From: Paenibacillus allorhizosphaerae
Lineage (GTDB): Bacteria; Bacillota; Bacilli; Paenibacillales; NBRC-103111
Direction: 5' to 3'
DNA length: 64,000 nucleotides
Assembly: GCF_910594985.1 (NCBI RefSeq)
Contig: NZ_CAJVCE010000009.1
Coordinates: forward strand, 1 to 64,000
Position numbers and translations under genes: made by a program. The notes under the pieces are model-generated. The model did not search any database, was not told the DNA's origin, and worked only from the letters and a program-made list of their open reading frames with translations. Of this stretch, positions 25,769 through 33,962 are shown piece after piece (the first letter of the stretch is position 1; each line of letters starts with the position of its first letter).

Positions 25769-25786
25769 TATGCTGCCGCCGCCTTT

Positions 25787-26146
25787 CTATATCATAATAC
25801 CGACCTTACCGTGATCGACTTGAACCTTGTAGCTTCTCGCCCGCACTTTTTCATCGAAGACCGATTTGCCCGTCTTGATGTCGAACTCCCATCCGTGCCA
25901 AGGACAGCGTACCAGCTCACCCTTGCGGCCAAATTCGTATTCGTATACGCCCGACGGCAGCGTCGTGCCGCATACGGGACCTTTGCACAGCGGAGCGCCT
26001 TCATGGGGACACCGGTTATGCAGGGCATAATATTCGTCGCCTATTCGGTATATACCGATGGAACGGCCTTCGATTTGGACGATTTTGCTTTTTCCTTCCT
26101 GAATTTCTTCGGCCTCGGCCACGTAATGAATCGCCATTTCGGTCAC
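25787..26146 (-). CDS. Rieske [2Fe-2S] ferredoxin-like protein
   Basis: The 119-residue single-domain protein carries the two Rieske cluster motifs: C46-x-H48 (NRCPHEGAPLCKG) and C81-x2-H84 (RCPWHGWEFD). It is soluble. A 25-residue insertion between the motifs contains GTTLPSGVYEYEFGRKGELV. Such proteins pass electrons to oxygenases, but no oxygenase alpha subunit is in this window. The start is a GTG (26146) with AAGGGAG ahead, or ATG 26137. It lies 12 bases after the amidohydrolase and 18 bases before the glycoside hydrolase, so all three are co-transcribed. Confidence 0.85.
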   Translation of the reverse strand: MTEMAIHYVAEAEEIQEGKSKIVQIEGRSIGIYRIGDEYYALHNRCPHEGAPLCKGPVCGTTLPSGVYEYEFGRKGELVRCPWHGWEFDIKTGKSVFDEKVRARSYKVQVDHGKVGIMI

Positions 26147-26158
26147 CCGGCTCCCTTC

Positions 26159-27217
26159 CTAGAGTTTATATAACGTTTTGGCGTTTTGATAAAAGATTTT
26201 TTGACGCGCTTCCGGACTTAGTCTTTTCAATATTTCCGTCGGCATGTCATTGTCCCAGTGCGGATAGTCGCTTGAGAACATCAGGAAGTTCTCCGCATCG
26301 ATCATATCGAAGATGCTGATCAAGTCTTTCGGGTTGTCCGGCTCTTCAATCGGCTGGGTGGAGAACAGGCAATGATCACGAATATATTCGCTCGGCATCC
26401 GCTTGAGCCACGGCACCGAGGAACGCAGCCCTTTGTAGTTTTTGTCGAGCCGCCACATCAAGTGCGGGAGCCAGGCGATCCCGCCCTCCAGCATGACGAA
26501 TTTCAGGTTGGGAAACTTCTCGAACACGCCTTCGCACACGAGACTGATCAAGTGTCCCATGTAATTCAGCGACAAGCACGTATGCCATTCCAAATAACGC
26601 GTCGGATACCCGGCCGGGGACGGAGGCGGCGTCGAGCCTGCGCCTTCGCCTCCCGGATGAATCGCAACGGGAAGGCCATGACGCTCCGCCATTTCGTAGA
26701 TCGGGTGGAATTGGCGCTGGCCCAGCGGCGCCCGCTGCGCGCTCCCCATGAGCACCTGCACCATGCCCGGATGACCGGCCAACCGGTCGATCTCCTTGGC
26801 GGCGAGATGCGGGTCTTGCGGTGCGACGGTGATAGAGCTTCGGAACGATTCATGCTTCGGCAGCCAGTCCGCGATCATATGGTCATTGTAAGCCGAAGCG
26901 ATAACGGCCGCATAATCGGGGTCGTGCATCGTCGAAATGTTCATCATGTTGCCGGTTAAAATCGCGTATTCCATGTTGTGCGGCTCGACAAGATCTTGAA
27001 CGAGATAATCCGGGTCCGAGGCCGAAGGCCCTCCGGATGGCGGAATGCAATCCTTGCGCATGACGCCGATCGGCGACCGGTATCCGTGCCCGGGCATGCC
27101 GATGCCGGAGCTGGCTACCCACGACTTCCACGGTTCCGGCAAAAAAGGAACAAGCTGCTTCGGACTTTTCAGGTCGTTGTGCACATCGACGTCAATAATT
27201 TTCATTTCCGTATTCAT
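26159..27217 (-). CDS. Amidohydrolase-2 family (ACMSD-like) metal-dependent hydrolase/decarboxylase
   Basis: The 352-residue TIM-barrel protein begins with the D-x-D-x-H type metal motif (IIDVDVHND). Later features are GLPVAIHPGGEGAGS, LKFVMLEGGIAWLPHLMWRL and FSSDYPHWDND, as in the amidohydrolase_2 subgroup that includes decarboxylases of aromatic acids. ATG 27217 is selected since GAGAGGGG precedes it; the longer frame to 27271 has no site. It is the first gene of the operon with Rieske and GH88/105 genes, divergent from an AraC regulator. A substrate containing both a carboxylated ring and a sugar is a reasonable inference, not shown. Confidence 0.85.
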   Translation of the reverse strand: MNTEMKIIDVDVHNDLKSPKQLVPFLPEPWKSWVASSGIGMPGHGYRSPIGVMRKDCIPPSGGPSASDPDYLVQDLVEPHNMEYAILTGNMMNISTMHDPDYAAVIASAYNDHMIADWLPKHESFRSSITVAPQDPHLAAKEIDRLAGHPGMVQVLMGSAQRAPLGQRQFHPIYEMAERHGLPVAIHPGGEGAGSTPPPSPAGYPTRYLEWHTCLSLNYMGHLISLVCEGVFEKFPNLKFVMLEGGIAWLPHLMWRLDKNYKGLRSSVPWLKRMPSEYIRDHCLFSTQPIEEPDNPKDLISIFDMIDAENFLMFSSDYPHWDNDMPTEILKRLSPEARQKIFYQNAKTLYKL

Positions 27218-27358
27218 ATGGGTATCCCCTCTCTTGTTTATATTCCCTATTGTAAAAACGATCGGCAGCAATTACGATTGGTAATCATACGTCTTTTTTA
27301 GTAATTCTACGGCTTGGTGATCTGTCCGGGATCGGATCGACGGAAAAAGGAGAGGACG

Positions 27359-28141
27359 TTGGAGTTGAAGATCGAGCATGTATTTTTTGATCATTCCCAT
27401 ACGAAATGGAATATGGCCTTAGCGCCTACCCGTTACCATATTCTTCTTCTGGTCGTGAAAGGAACGGTAGACTACCGGCTTGGCGATGCCAACGTCACCT
27501 TGGGCAAAGGCGACGGGCTGTTCATCCCGCAAGGAACGCTGCGTTCGCGTTCCGTACATACCGATGCATCCGAACCGCAGCAAATGTATTCGGTTCATTT
27601 TAGGGATTCCTCTCCGGAATATCTCGTTCATTTCATGGACGAACCGTACAAACGGATTCGTCCGTTCGGATACGATTATCTCAAGCAGCGTTTCTCGATG
27701 CTGAGCGAGTGCTGGCTCGGGAAGATGCCCTGCTATGAAATGATTTCGCAAGGCATCGCGCTCGAAATCCTCGGCCTCATTCAGAGCGAGCTGGTCGCCG
27801 AAGGAATTCCTTCTTCCAAGCGGAACCTGGCTGCGCGCATTCAGCAATATATCGTGAAACATTACCGTGATCCGATCCGGCTGCAGGAGCTCGCCGCGTA
27901 TGTGGACCGCAGCCCGAATTATATTTCGTCCGTGTTCAAAGAGGTGACCGGGCGAACACCCGTGGAGTATATGCATGAGGTTCGCATCACGTCCGCCAGG
28001 GAGATGCTGCTTACGACCAACATGACGATCGGGGAAATCGCCGACGCGCTCGGCTACTGCGACCAAACGTACTTCAATTACATGTACAAAAAAATCGTGG
28101 GACAGCCCCCTTCCCATTTAAAAAAAGGAAAGATCGTATGA
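27359..28141 (+). CDS. AraC-family regulator (amidohydrolase/Rieske/GH locus)
   Basis: The 260-residue protein has an N-terminal cupin-like ligand domain (about 20-110, LGKGDGLFIPQGTLRSRSVH) and two C-terminal helix-turn-helix motifs (IRLQELAAYVDRSPNYISSV; TIGEIADALGYCDQTYFNYM). The start is TTG 27359: AAAGGAGAGG lies ahead and no ATG fits. It sits divergently from the amidohydrolase operon and 322 bases before a solute-binding lipoprotein, so it likely controls both. Terminator at 28171. Confidence 0.85.
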   Translation: MELKIEHVFFDHSHTKWNMALAPTRYHILLLVVKGTVDYRLGDANVTLGKGDGLFIPQGTLRSRSVHTDASEPQQMYSVHFRDSSPEYLVHFMDEPYKRIRPFGYDYLKQRFSMLSECWLGKMPCYEMISQGIALEILGLIQSELVAEGIPSSKRNLAARIQQYIVKHYRDPIRLQELAAYVDRSPNYISSVFKEVTGRTPVEYMHEVRITSAREMLLTTNMTIGEIADALGYCDQTYFNYMYKKIVGQPPSHLKKGKIV

Positions 28142-28170
28142 CCCTGATCGCAATCGCTCCCTTCCAAACC

Positions 28171-28199
28171 GGCAGCGCCAACAATGGCCTGCCTTTTTT
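28171..28199 (+). terminator. Terminator after the AraC gene
   Basis: GGCAG-CGCC pairs with GGC-CTGCC, followed by TTTTTTA (28194-28200). Confidence 0.7.
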
Positions 28200-28292
28200 A
28201 CGTCCTGCTACAGATTCATGTTATCCAATGGCGAATAAGGAGGAATCACGGGCAATGCTCCATTCAGAGAAACCGTTGGATCGTTAAAAAAA

Positions 28293-28358
28293 TAGTAAAA
28301 TTACTAATCGTAATCCGTTTCCTGCCATCGATATAATGAAGGTGTGATCTGGATCACA
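28293..28358 (+). promoter_or_regulatory. Upstream region of solute-binding protein: two perfect palindromes around a -10 box
   Basis: TAGTAA-AA-TTACTA (28293-28306) is a perfect palindrome. TATAAT (28332-28337) is a good -10 box with no strong -35. TGTGATC-TG-GATCACA (28343-28358) is a second perfect palindrome over the start site, and it equals the Crp consensus TGTGA-N6-TCACA. Position after the -10 suggests a repressor site. Confidence 0.55.
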
Positions 28359-28431
28359 TCTCTGGGAGAATATTCCGTCGGATGAAACCTCGGGCATGCG
28401 CATACCGGGTGTTACGCAGAACATCAGCCGA

Positions 28432-28445
28432 TGAAAGCGCTTATT
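28432..28445 (+). promoter_or_regulatory. Candidate catabolite-responsive element (cre)
   Basis: TGAAAGCGCTTATT lies 19 bases before the ATG of the solute-binding protein and matches the CcpA consensus TGNAANCGNTNNCA except at the last two bases. A block to transcription by CcpA is inferred. Confidence 0.4.
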
Positions 28446-28463
28446 TATCGAAGGGGGAAGCAC

Positions 28464-29786
28464 ATGAATCGAATACGACAAGGCGGCTCTTTGCTACTGA
28501 TCGTCGTTATGCTGGGATCGCTCCTTGCCGCTTGCAGCAAAACAGACCCATCCAGCGCTCCGAACGCGCCCAATGCTTCGGCTAAAGCGCAAGAACCGAT
28601 CGAGCTTGTATTTTACGGGGGACAGAGTAACTGGACCGATGAGATGTTCTGGGCTTTGTACGGCGACCCGATCAAGAAAAAATTTCCACATATTACGCCC
28701 AAATACATTGCCAATACCAGCACTCCGCTTGAGCAGCTCATCACCGCAGGGGCAACGATCGATCTGATGCTCGTCACGCCGGCGGGTACGCGGAGACTTG
28801 TGCTGGACAACAAGCTCCATTACGATATTTCCGGGCTCATCAAGGAGAGCGGCTATGATCTGAACCGCTTCGATCCGAGCATCGTCAATGCGCAGCGGGA
28901 TATCGCCAAAGGCGGTTTGTACGCGCTGCCTGCGTTCATCCAGTTTCCGATCTTATTTTACAACCGGAGTTTATTCGATAAGTTTGGCATCCCGTATCCA
29001 AAATCGGGGATGACTTGGGATGAAGCGTACGATTTGGCCGTCAAAATGAGCCGTAGCGTCGACGGGGTCAAATATTACGGACTCGGCACCAACGCCACAT
29101 TTCATTTTAAAACGAGCCAGCTTCCTTTGGCTCTCGTAAATCCGCAGACGAATAAAGCATTAAACGACGACAAAGTAAAGCGGGTCACCGAAAATCTTAC
29201 TAGATTTTTTACGGTCCCAGGGTATGAGTTTACGGAAAAAATGAGCAAAGGCGGAGACCTGGAACAAATGTTTTTCAAGGACCAGACCCTGGCCATGTAT
29301 CCGCACTTTACGAACGTGTCCCGCCGATTGCCCGATACGGAGTTGTTGAACTGGGATGCGGTATCGCTGCCTTATTATCCGGAAGCCAAAGGCGTAGCGC
29401 CGGCCGTCGATCCCTACTATCTCTACGTGACGTCTTCAAGCAAATACAAGAAGCAGGCATTCGAAGTGAGCGCATTCCTGACATCGCTGGAGGTGCAAAT
29501 GGGACTGGCCAAGGAAGGCTTTACCCCCGCCATCCGCGATAAAGAAGTTCAAGCCGTCTTCGGTAAAAACAACAAAAATTATGAGGGTAAAAACATTCAA
29601 GCGTTCTTCCCGGAAAAGTTCGCTCCGGCCCCGCCCTTTTCACCTTACTATGCGATCGCCGACACGAGTCTTCTTACAGCCATCAGCAAAGTCGTTACGG
29701 GCAAGAAAGATATGAATACGGCCTTGCGGGAGTATGAGGAAGAAGCGAACAAAAGGATTGAAGATCAGATGAAATCGGAGAAATAA
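28464..29786 (+). CDS. Extracellular solute-binding lipoprotein (sugar ABC transporter type), no permease nearby
   Basis: The 440-residue family 1 solute-binding protein has a lipoprotein signal (about 1-24) ending in LLAAC. The body has FYNRSLFDKFGIPYPKSGMT and WDEAYDLAVKMSR, typical of carbohydrate-binding components. AAGGGGGAAG precedes ATG 28464. Permease and ATPase genes are absent: a terminator follows directly. A paralogue lies at 41103-42425 with the same middle block and similar C-terminus (LREYEEEANK). It must either share a transporter encoded elsewhere or act as a sensor with the AraC regulator. Confidence 0.88.
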   Translation: MNRIRQGGSLLLIVVMLGSLLAACSKTDPSSAPNAPNASAKAQEPIELVFYGGQSNWTDEMFWALYGDPIKKKFPHITPKYIANTSTPLEQLITAGATIDLMLVTPAGTRRLVLDNKLHYDISGLIKESGYDLNRFDPSIVNAQRDIAKGGLYALPAFIQFPILFYNRSLFDKFGIPYPKSGMTWDEAYDLAVKMSRSVDGVKYYGLGTNATFHFKTSQLPLALVNPQTNKALNDDKVKRVTENLTRFFTVPGYEFTEKMSKGGDLEQMFFKDQTLAMYPHFTNVSRRLPDTELLNWDAVSLPYYPEAKGVAPAVDPYYLYVTSSSKYKKQAFEVSAFLTSLEVQMGLAKEGFTPAIRDKEVQAVFGKNNKNYEGKNIQAFFPEKFAPAPPFSPYYAIADTSLLTAISKVVTGKKDMNTALREYEEEANKRIEDQMKSEK

Positions 29787-29855
29787 GGAGGCAGCCGTAT
29801 AGCCCGGAATATTCTTGAAGCGGCACGGCACCGGGGTTCGGCTGCCAAAAACAGC

Positions 29856-29893
29856 AATGCCGGAAAGATGCGGTAAGCATCCTTCCGGCATTT
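29856..29893. terminator. Bidirectional terminator between convergent genes
   Basis: AATGCCGGAAAGATGC and GCATCCTTCCGGCATT form a stem of about 16 bp with one mismatch and A/T flanks. Confidence 0.8.
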
Positions 29894-29898
29894 GCCGT

Positions 29899-30840
29899 TT
29901 ATACGGAGTCCGGCTTGACGACGATGACGATTTTGCCCCTCGCCCGCCTGCTTTCGCTCCGCTCGTGGGCCTGGCGAGTTGCAGCCAGCGGCACGGTCAT
30001 ATCGAGCGCGACTTGCAAGTCACCCCGGTCGAACCACCTCGCAATGTCCTCCAGCGCCGCCGAACCTATTTGCAGCAGCTGCACTGCTGTAACGGTCACG
30101 TTCCGGGCGGCCGCCTTCTCCAGATCGTACTGACCGAAGGCAACAGGCACCAGGCGGCCGCCGGGGCGGAGCAGGTTCAGCAGCAAGTCGCCGGATGTCC
30201 CTCCAACCGTATCAAGCGCCAGATCGGCCGGCCATAGCGGCTGCTCCCGTGGTGCCGCCGTATAGTCGATCACTTGGTCGGCACCCAATTCGCGCACGAA
30301 CGGGGCGTTGCGGCCGGAAGCGATGCCGATCACCCGCGCGCCCGCCTGCTTGGCCAACTGGACGGCAAAGTGGCCCACCCCACCGGAGGCGCCGTTCACG
30401 ATGACGGTCTCGCCCGCCTGCAGCCGGCCCTGCTTCGTTAATGCATGCCAAGCAGTAAAGCAGGACATCGGCACGGCTGCGGCCTGTATATGGCTGAGCA
30501 CCGCCGGTTTTCGCGCGAGCTGCGTCACGGGCACGGCGACATATTCGGCGCAAGCTCCGCTGTTCGCCGTCATCCCGTAGACTTCATCGCCTACCCGGAA
30601 CGCGCTTACGCCAGGCCCGATCGCCTCTACGACGCCGGATACATCCCAACCCGGGATGTAAGGCAGCGGAAACCGGTCGCCGGCATAGCCGGAACGGATC
30701 TGCCAATCGCCAGGATTCAATCCGGCGGCATGGACGCGGACCAGCACCTCCATCTCGGATGGAGCCGGCCGCGGAATTTCCTCGAGCTGCAACACTTCAG
30801 GACCACCGTGTTTATGATAACGCACAGCCTTCATCGTCAT
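29899..30840 (-). CDS. NADPH:quinone reductase-like zinc-less MDR oxidoreductase
   Basis: The 313-residue medium-chain reductase has a GroES-like N-terminal part (HAAGLNPGDWQIRSGYAGDR, IPGWDVSGVVEAIGPGVSAF) and a nucleotide motif GASGGVGHFAVQLAKQAGAR near 150-170. No catalytic or structural zinc cysteines are present, as in quinone oxidoreductases. Two ATGs are possible (30840 and 30834). It is divergent from a TetR gene with a shared promoter and palindrome. The likely role is reduction of electrophilic quinones or enones under TetR control. Confidence 0.88.
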   Translation of the reverse strand: MTMKAVRYHKHGGPEVLQLEEIPRPAPSEMEVLVRVHAAGLNPGDWQIRSGYAGDRFPLPYIPGWDVSGVVEAIGPGVSAFRVGDEVYGMTANSGACAEYVAVPVTQLARKPAVLSHIQAAAVPMSCFTAWHALTKQGRLQAGETVIVNGASGGVGHFAVQLAKQAGARVIGIASGRNAPFVRELGADQVIDYTAAPREQPLWPADLALDTVGGTSGDLLLNLLRPGGRLVPVAFGQYDLEKAAARNVTVTAVQLLQIGSAALEDIARWFDRGDLQVALDMTVPLAATRQAHERSESRRARGKIVIVVKPDSV

Positions 30841-30876
30841 ATCGCCTCATTCCTTTCTGTCCGAACTGTAACTATA

Positions 30877-30956
30877 ATAGTAGTAACGAACCGCGTCAGG
30901 TTCAATCGATAATGGAGTCGCGATTTCGGATAAGCGACAAACGGCCCGAATTGTCG
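30877..30956. promoter_or_regulatory. Divergent promoter region of the MDR and TetR genes
   Basis: On the minus strand TTGAAC (30905-30900) and TACTAT (30882-30877) are 17 bases apart and drive the MDR gene. CGACAA-N10-TTGTCG (30935-30956) is a palindrome just before the TetR gene, and TCGGATA is repeated at its flanks; this is the candidate TetR operator. Confidence 0.55.
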
Positions 30957-30976
30957 GATAACAGGGAGTGATTCGT

Positions 30977-31561
30977 ATGGAAGAAAGCATGAGGCGGGAT
31001 AGACGGATCGGCCGTTCGCAGAAGATGCTCAAGCAGGCGTTTACCGACTTGATGCGGGAAAAAGGTTTCCCGTCCATCACGATTCAGGATATCACCGACC
31101 GGGCGGATGTGAACCGCAGCACGTTTTACGCTCATTTTCCCGATAAATACGCGCTGCTCGAAACGGCCGTCCGGGAAAAGTTCCAGCGCATCCTGGAGTC
31201 GAAGTTATCTCCGTCTGCCCGGTGGGAACCGGCTCAATTGCGCATCTTGATCCAAGCGGTTCTCGAGCATTATAAGAGCATGAGTGGGCGGTGTTATCCG
31301 GTCGATACCGTCAACCCGATTTTTGAGCGAACGGTGCAAGAGGAACTGTATTCACTGCTGCTTCATTGGCTCAAACGAAGCCGGAAAGAACCGAACGAGT
31401 GGCCGTTTCCGGCGGAAACGCTAGCGCTGATGACCAGCTGGGCCATTTTCGGGGCGGCAGCCGATTGGAGCAAAGGAACGAGACGGCTGTCGGTGGAACA
31501 AATGACAGACCATGTGCTGACGGTCATTACGGAAGGTACAGCCAAGCTGCTGCCAAGTTAG
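30977..31561 (+). CDS. TetR/AcrR-family regulator
   Basis: The 194-residue protein has an N-terminal helix-turn-helix region (SQKMLKQAFTDLMREKGFPS; ITIQDITDRADVNRSTFYAH), followed by a helical ligand domain (about 70-190) that ends with a TetR_C-type WAIFGAAADWSKGTRRLS. ATG 30977 has GGGAG eight bases upstream; an in-frame GTG at 30968 is less likely. Divergent from the MDR oxidoreductase, its probable target. Ends at a terminator shared with the stalk-domain gene. Confidence 0.85.
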   Translation: MEESMRRDRRIGRSQKMLKQAFTDLMREKGFPSITIQDITDRADVNRSTFYAHFPDKYALLETAVREKFQRILESKLSPSARWEPAQLRILIQAVLEHYKSMSGRCYPVDTVNPIFERTVQEELYSLLLHWLKRSRKEPNEWPFPAETLALMTSWAIFGAAADWSKGTRRLSVEQMTDHVLTVITEGTAKLLPS

Positions 31562-31630
31562 TAAACAAAAGAACATGGCCTGAACGTGTCGCGTTAACAT
31601 GATACTGCTGTCGTGTCCAACTAATATGCA

Positions 31631-31662
31631 GCAGGCCGCCGAATCGATGATCGGCAGCCTGC
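31631..31662. terminator. Bidirectional terminator (hairpin-repeat-like)
   Basis: GCAGGCCGCCGA (31631-31642) pairs with TCGGCAGCCTGC (31651-31662) with one mismatch. The stem carries the CTGCCG core of the hairpin repeat family. Confidence 0.65.
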
Positions 31663-31685
31663 TTTACTTCGTAAATTTGAACTTC

Positions 31686-33263
31686 TTATTGCTTATCTAC
31701 ATACCATTTGGCCACAGCGATGGAAGAACTATACCGCGGATTCGTCAGCATACTGACGGCCGTTATCCGATATAATCCGGGCTCCTCTGGCAAACTCAGC
31801 TTCGCGTGGAACGTATCCTCGTCGAAGGGAGCCGTGGCATCGGAAACTTTCCGGAACCCGTCTCCTTCCTGTTTTTCAACGGTAAACGTAAGGCCGCTCC
31901 CAACTTTCGAGTCGATTTGGCCGGAAAATTCCAGTTCGGCCGCCGATGTTTTCAAGTAAGCCCGTTCCGGATCAACGCGCTTGAGCACGGAATAGTTTCC
32001 AAATCCAAACGGACCGTTATAGTCGATGATCGAGTCCACGTCATGCATCGTCAGGTTCACAACCAATGTTTTGTAAAACAACAGCCTGCCGTCTTCCACT
32101 AGCGACACTTCCAGTTCATTGCGGCCAAAATCGATCGGCGCGCCTGAGCCGAAACGATATTTCGGACCATCGTCCATCCCGCTTCCCGAAGCTCCTCCAC
32201 CTCCGCCGCCGCCCCGTTCACCGCCGTTTATACGGCTCGTCACATATAGACTCGGGACCCCGGCGTAACCCGATACATATTCATCCGCAAAAACATAGTA
32301 ATTATAACTGCTGGGGCTTTCGGACAATCCGTAATCTTCCACTTCATAATTCCGGTAGTCTATATTCAACGCACGCGTTTCCGGACTCCAGACGGAGTAG
32401 TACCCGAACAAATGCTTCAAATCGGTTTCGAAGGCAAGCAGTTCCCCGTTCACCGTCTTCGGCTCGACGTATAACTCGAAATCCGCCGCAGGGCTGCCGA
32501 ACCAGAACCGTTCCGCCTTCGTATTGCCGGCTTGAAGGTTAAAGCTGTACGTACCGCTTTTGACGTAAAGCTTGCCATCCTTCGCTCGTTCCGTACGGTA
32601 ACCCAGCCGCTCCGCCAGCCACGTTACGGACACCATCGGTCTGCCTTCGACAATGCGGCCGATTTCGCTGTCCTCATACGTGATCGTCTCGTCTCCGATG
32701 GCGATGCCTTCTATAGCGATGGATTCCTTTTGATGGATTGCGAGCGGCGTATTGGCCGTCCGTGCCCCCTTCCCGGAGCCGGGTGCCGGCGAGAAAGACA
32801 GCTTGCGCTCTTGTTCCGACCAGCTTACTTGTCCGAACGGCTCCAAATCGTTCAATAGCACGGCCGTTTTGCCTCCGATATTGTAGGATGGTATCTTTGT
32901 ATCCCCATAGTACGCCGCTATATCGGTGTACAGCACATCGGCCAGCTTCTCTCCAACCTTTGGGCTGGACGGAGAAACCGGCAGTGGACTTGGCTGTTTG
33001 CCGGCAACATTATGGATGACGATCTCGCGCCGCTGCGGAATCCATGCCACATCGAACCCATACTGCCGCAAATCCTCTGCAACGACGGCTGTATAACCGT
33101 TCACATTCATGGATGGAATGGGGCTTCCGTTAACAACGGCTTGAATATCAGTTGACAGGACCTGACCGACAACGTCTCCGATTTCCATCTCCGCTGCCAA
33201 ACCTGTCCCCGACGTTACAATTGATGAACAAAGCGCCGCGATCAACAGCCATTTTATTTTCAT
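31686..33263 (-). CDS. Secreted stalk-domain (copper amine oxidase N-terminal-like) protein
   Basis: The 525-residue exported protein has a signal peptide (about 1-24, LLIAALCSSIVTSGTGLAA). Three stalk-type repeats follow: residues about 30-85 (VVNGSPIPSMNVNGYTAVVA), 105-155 (YYGDTKIPSYNIGGKTAVLL) and 190-250. Such domains form beta-hairpin stalks on Paenibacillus surface proteins. The C-terminal half is unassigned and has a Gly-rich linker (GGERGGGGGGGASGSG, about residues 350-366). ATG 33263 is followed directly by the signal peptide; AAGGAGAG lies ten bases ahead. Convergent with the TetR gene. Confidence 0.7.
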   Translation of the reverse strand: MKIKWLLIAALCSSIVTSGTGLAAEMEIGDVVGQVLSTDIQAVVNGSPIPSMNVNGYTAVVAEDLRQYGFDVAWIPQRREIVIHNVAGKQPSPLPVSPSSPKVGEKLADVLYTDIAAYYGDTKIPSYNIGGKTAVLLNDLEPFGQVSWSEQERKLSFSPAPGSGKGARTANTPLAIHQKESIAIEGIAIGDETITYEDSEIGRIVEGRPMVSVTWLAERLGYRTERAKDGKLYVKSGTYSFNLQAGNTKAERFWFGSPAADFELYVEPKTVNGELLAFETDLKHLFGYYSVWSPETRALNIDYRNYEVEDYGLSESPSSYNYYVFADEYVSGYAGVPSLYVTSRINGGERGGGGGGGASGSGMDDGPKYRFGSGAPIDFGRNELEVSLVEDGRLLFYKTLVVNLTMHDVDSIIDYNGPFGFGNYSVLKRVDPERAYLKTSAAELEFSGQIDSKVGSGLTFTVEKQEGDGFRKVSDATAPFDEDTFHAKLSLPEEPGLYRITAVSMLTNPRYSSSIAVAKWYVDKQ

Positions 33264-33384
33264 AGCGCAAACACTCTCCTTACATTTGGGAGGAATAGGC
33301 CGATCCGAAATCTGAAGCCGCATCGCCTGATTCGGCATCCTTCGTGTTAGACGCTATGACCGGCCAAATGGTTGCTGCGTTATG

Positions 33385-33714
33385 CTATATTCGCCTTCCG
33401 CCGTGTTTATATCCTCTTGCCTTGTTCTTCTCCATCTTGTTCTCGATGGCGGCAGCCAGGTCAAGATTATATTCCCCGCAAGCATTAAAAATGCGTATGC
33501 AAACATCGGCGAATTCCTCGGTGATATGGGACCACATCACTTCTTCCGAATCTTTCCGGTACGCTTCAAGCGCTTCCGATAATTCCGAATGCATGAGCGC
33601 GATCAACGTTCCGAATTCCCGTTGCTCCTCGTGCCAACCGTTTTGTTTCGCCGTCTCGTATGCCTCCCGGCAAAGGTCGTTTATCGTTTTGCTGTGAAAT
33701 AAGTCCGAAGCCAT
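33385..33714 (-). CDS. MazG-like nucleotide pyrophosphohydrolase family protein
   Basis: The 109-residue all-helical protein has the MazG/dUTPase-like ExxE..E-x-x-D metal motifs: LIALMHSELSEALEAYRKDS (E-x-x-E) and ITEEFADVCIRIFNACGEYN (E-E-x-x-D). The size fits MazG-like single-domain house-cleaning enzymes that hydrolyse nucleotide triphosphates to monophosphates. AGGAG is present ahead of the ATG. It is a single gene in opposite orientation to guaB, to its right; both act on nucleotides but are not co-transcribed. Confidence 0.75.
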   Translation of the reverse strand: MASDLFHSKTINDLCREAYETAKQNGWHEEQREFGTLIALMHSELSEALEAYRKDSEEVMWSHITEEFADVCIRIFNACGEYNLDLAAAIENKMEKNKARGYKHGGRRI

Positions 33715-33962
33715 TCATTCATCTCCTAGCTTTCAATGTTAATATCGGTGTAGTGCTCCCTTTAGTTTCGATAATCATGCTGCGTCTCCTTCCTACGTTA
33801 ACTGTAAATAGCGGAATGAAACGGGAACGCTTTGGAACAACCGCCGATAAGGTGGTTTCTTATGTAAGAAAAATCATTGACCGCCTGAAAGAATCAGTGA
33901 TAAGATTGATAAAATTTATTTGCTGAAGCCTGAAAAAATAATTTTTAGGAGGAATGAATGAA
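33715..33962. other. Intergenic region upstream of guaB
   Basis: I see no purine riboswitch core (the TATA..loop/P1 pattern with the conserved guanine aptamer loops) and no PurR-box-like pair. The sequence is AT-rich only in its last 60 bases. Confidence 0.3.

Noticed and set aside
33715..33962. Possible purine riboswitch upstream of guaB
   Set aside because: The conserved loop sequences and P1 stem of the guanine/adenine aptamer were not found.
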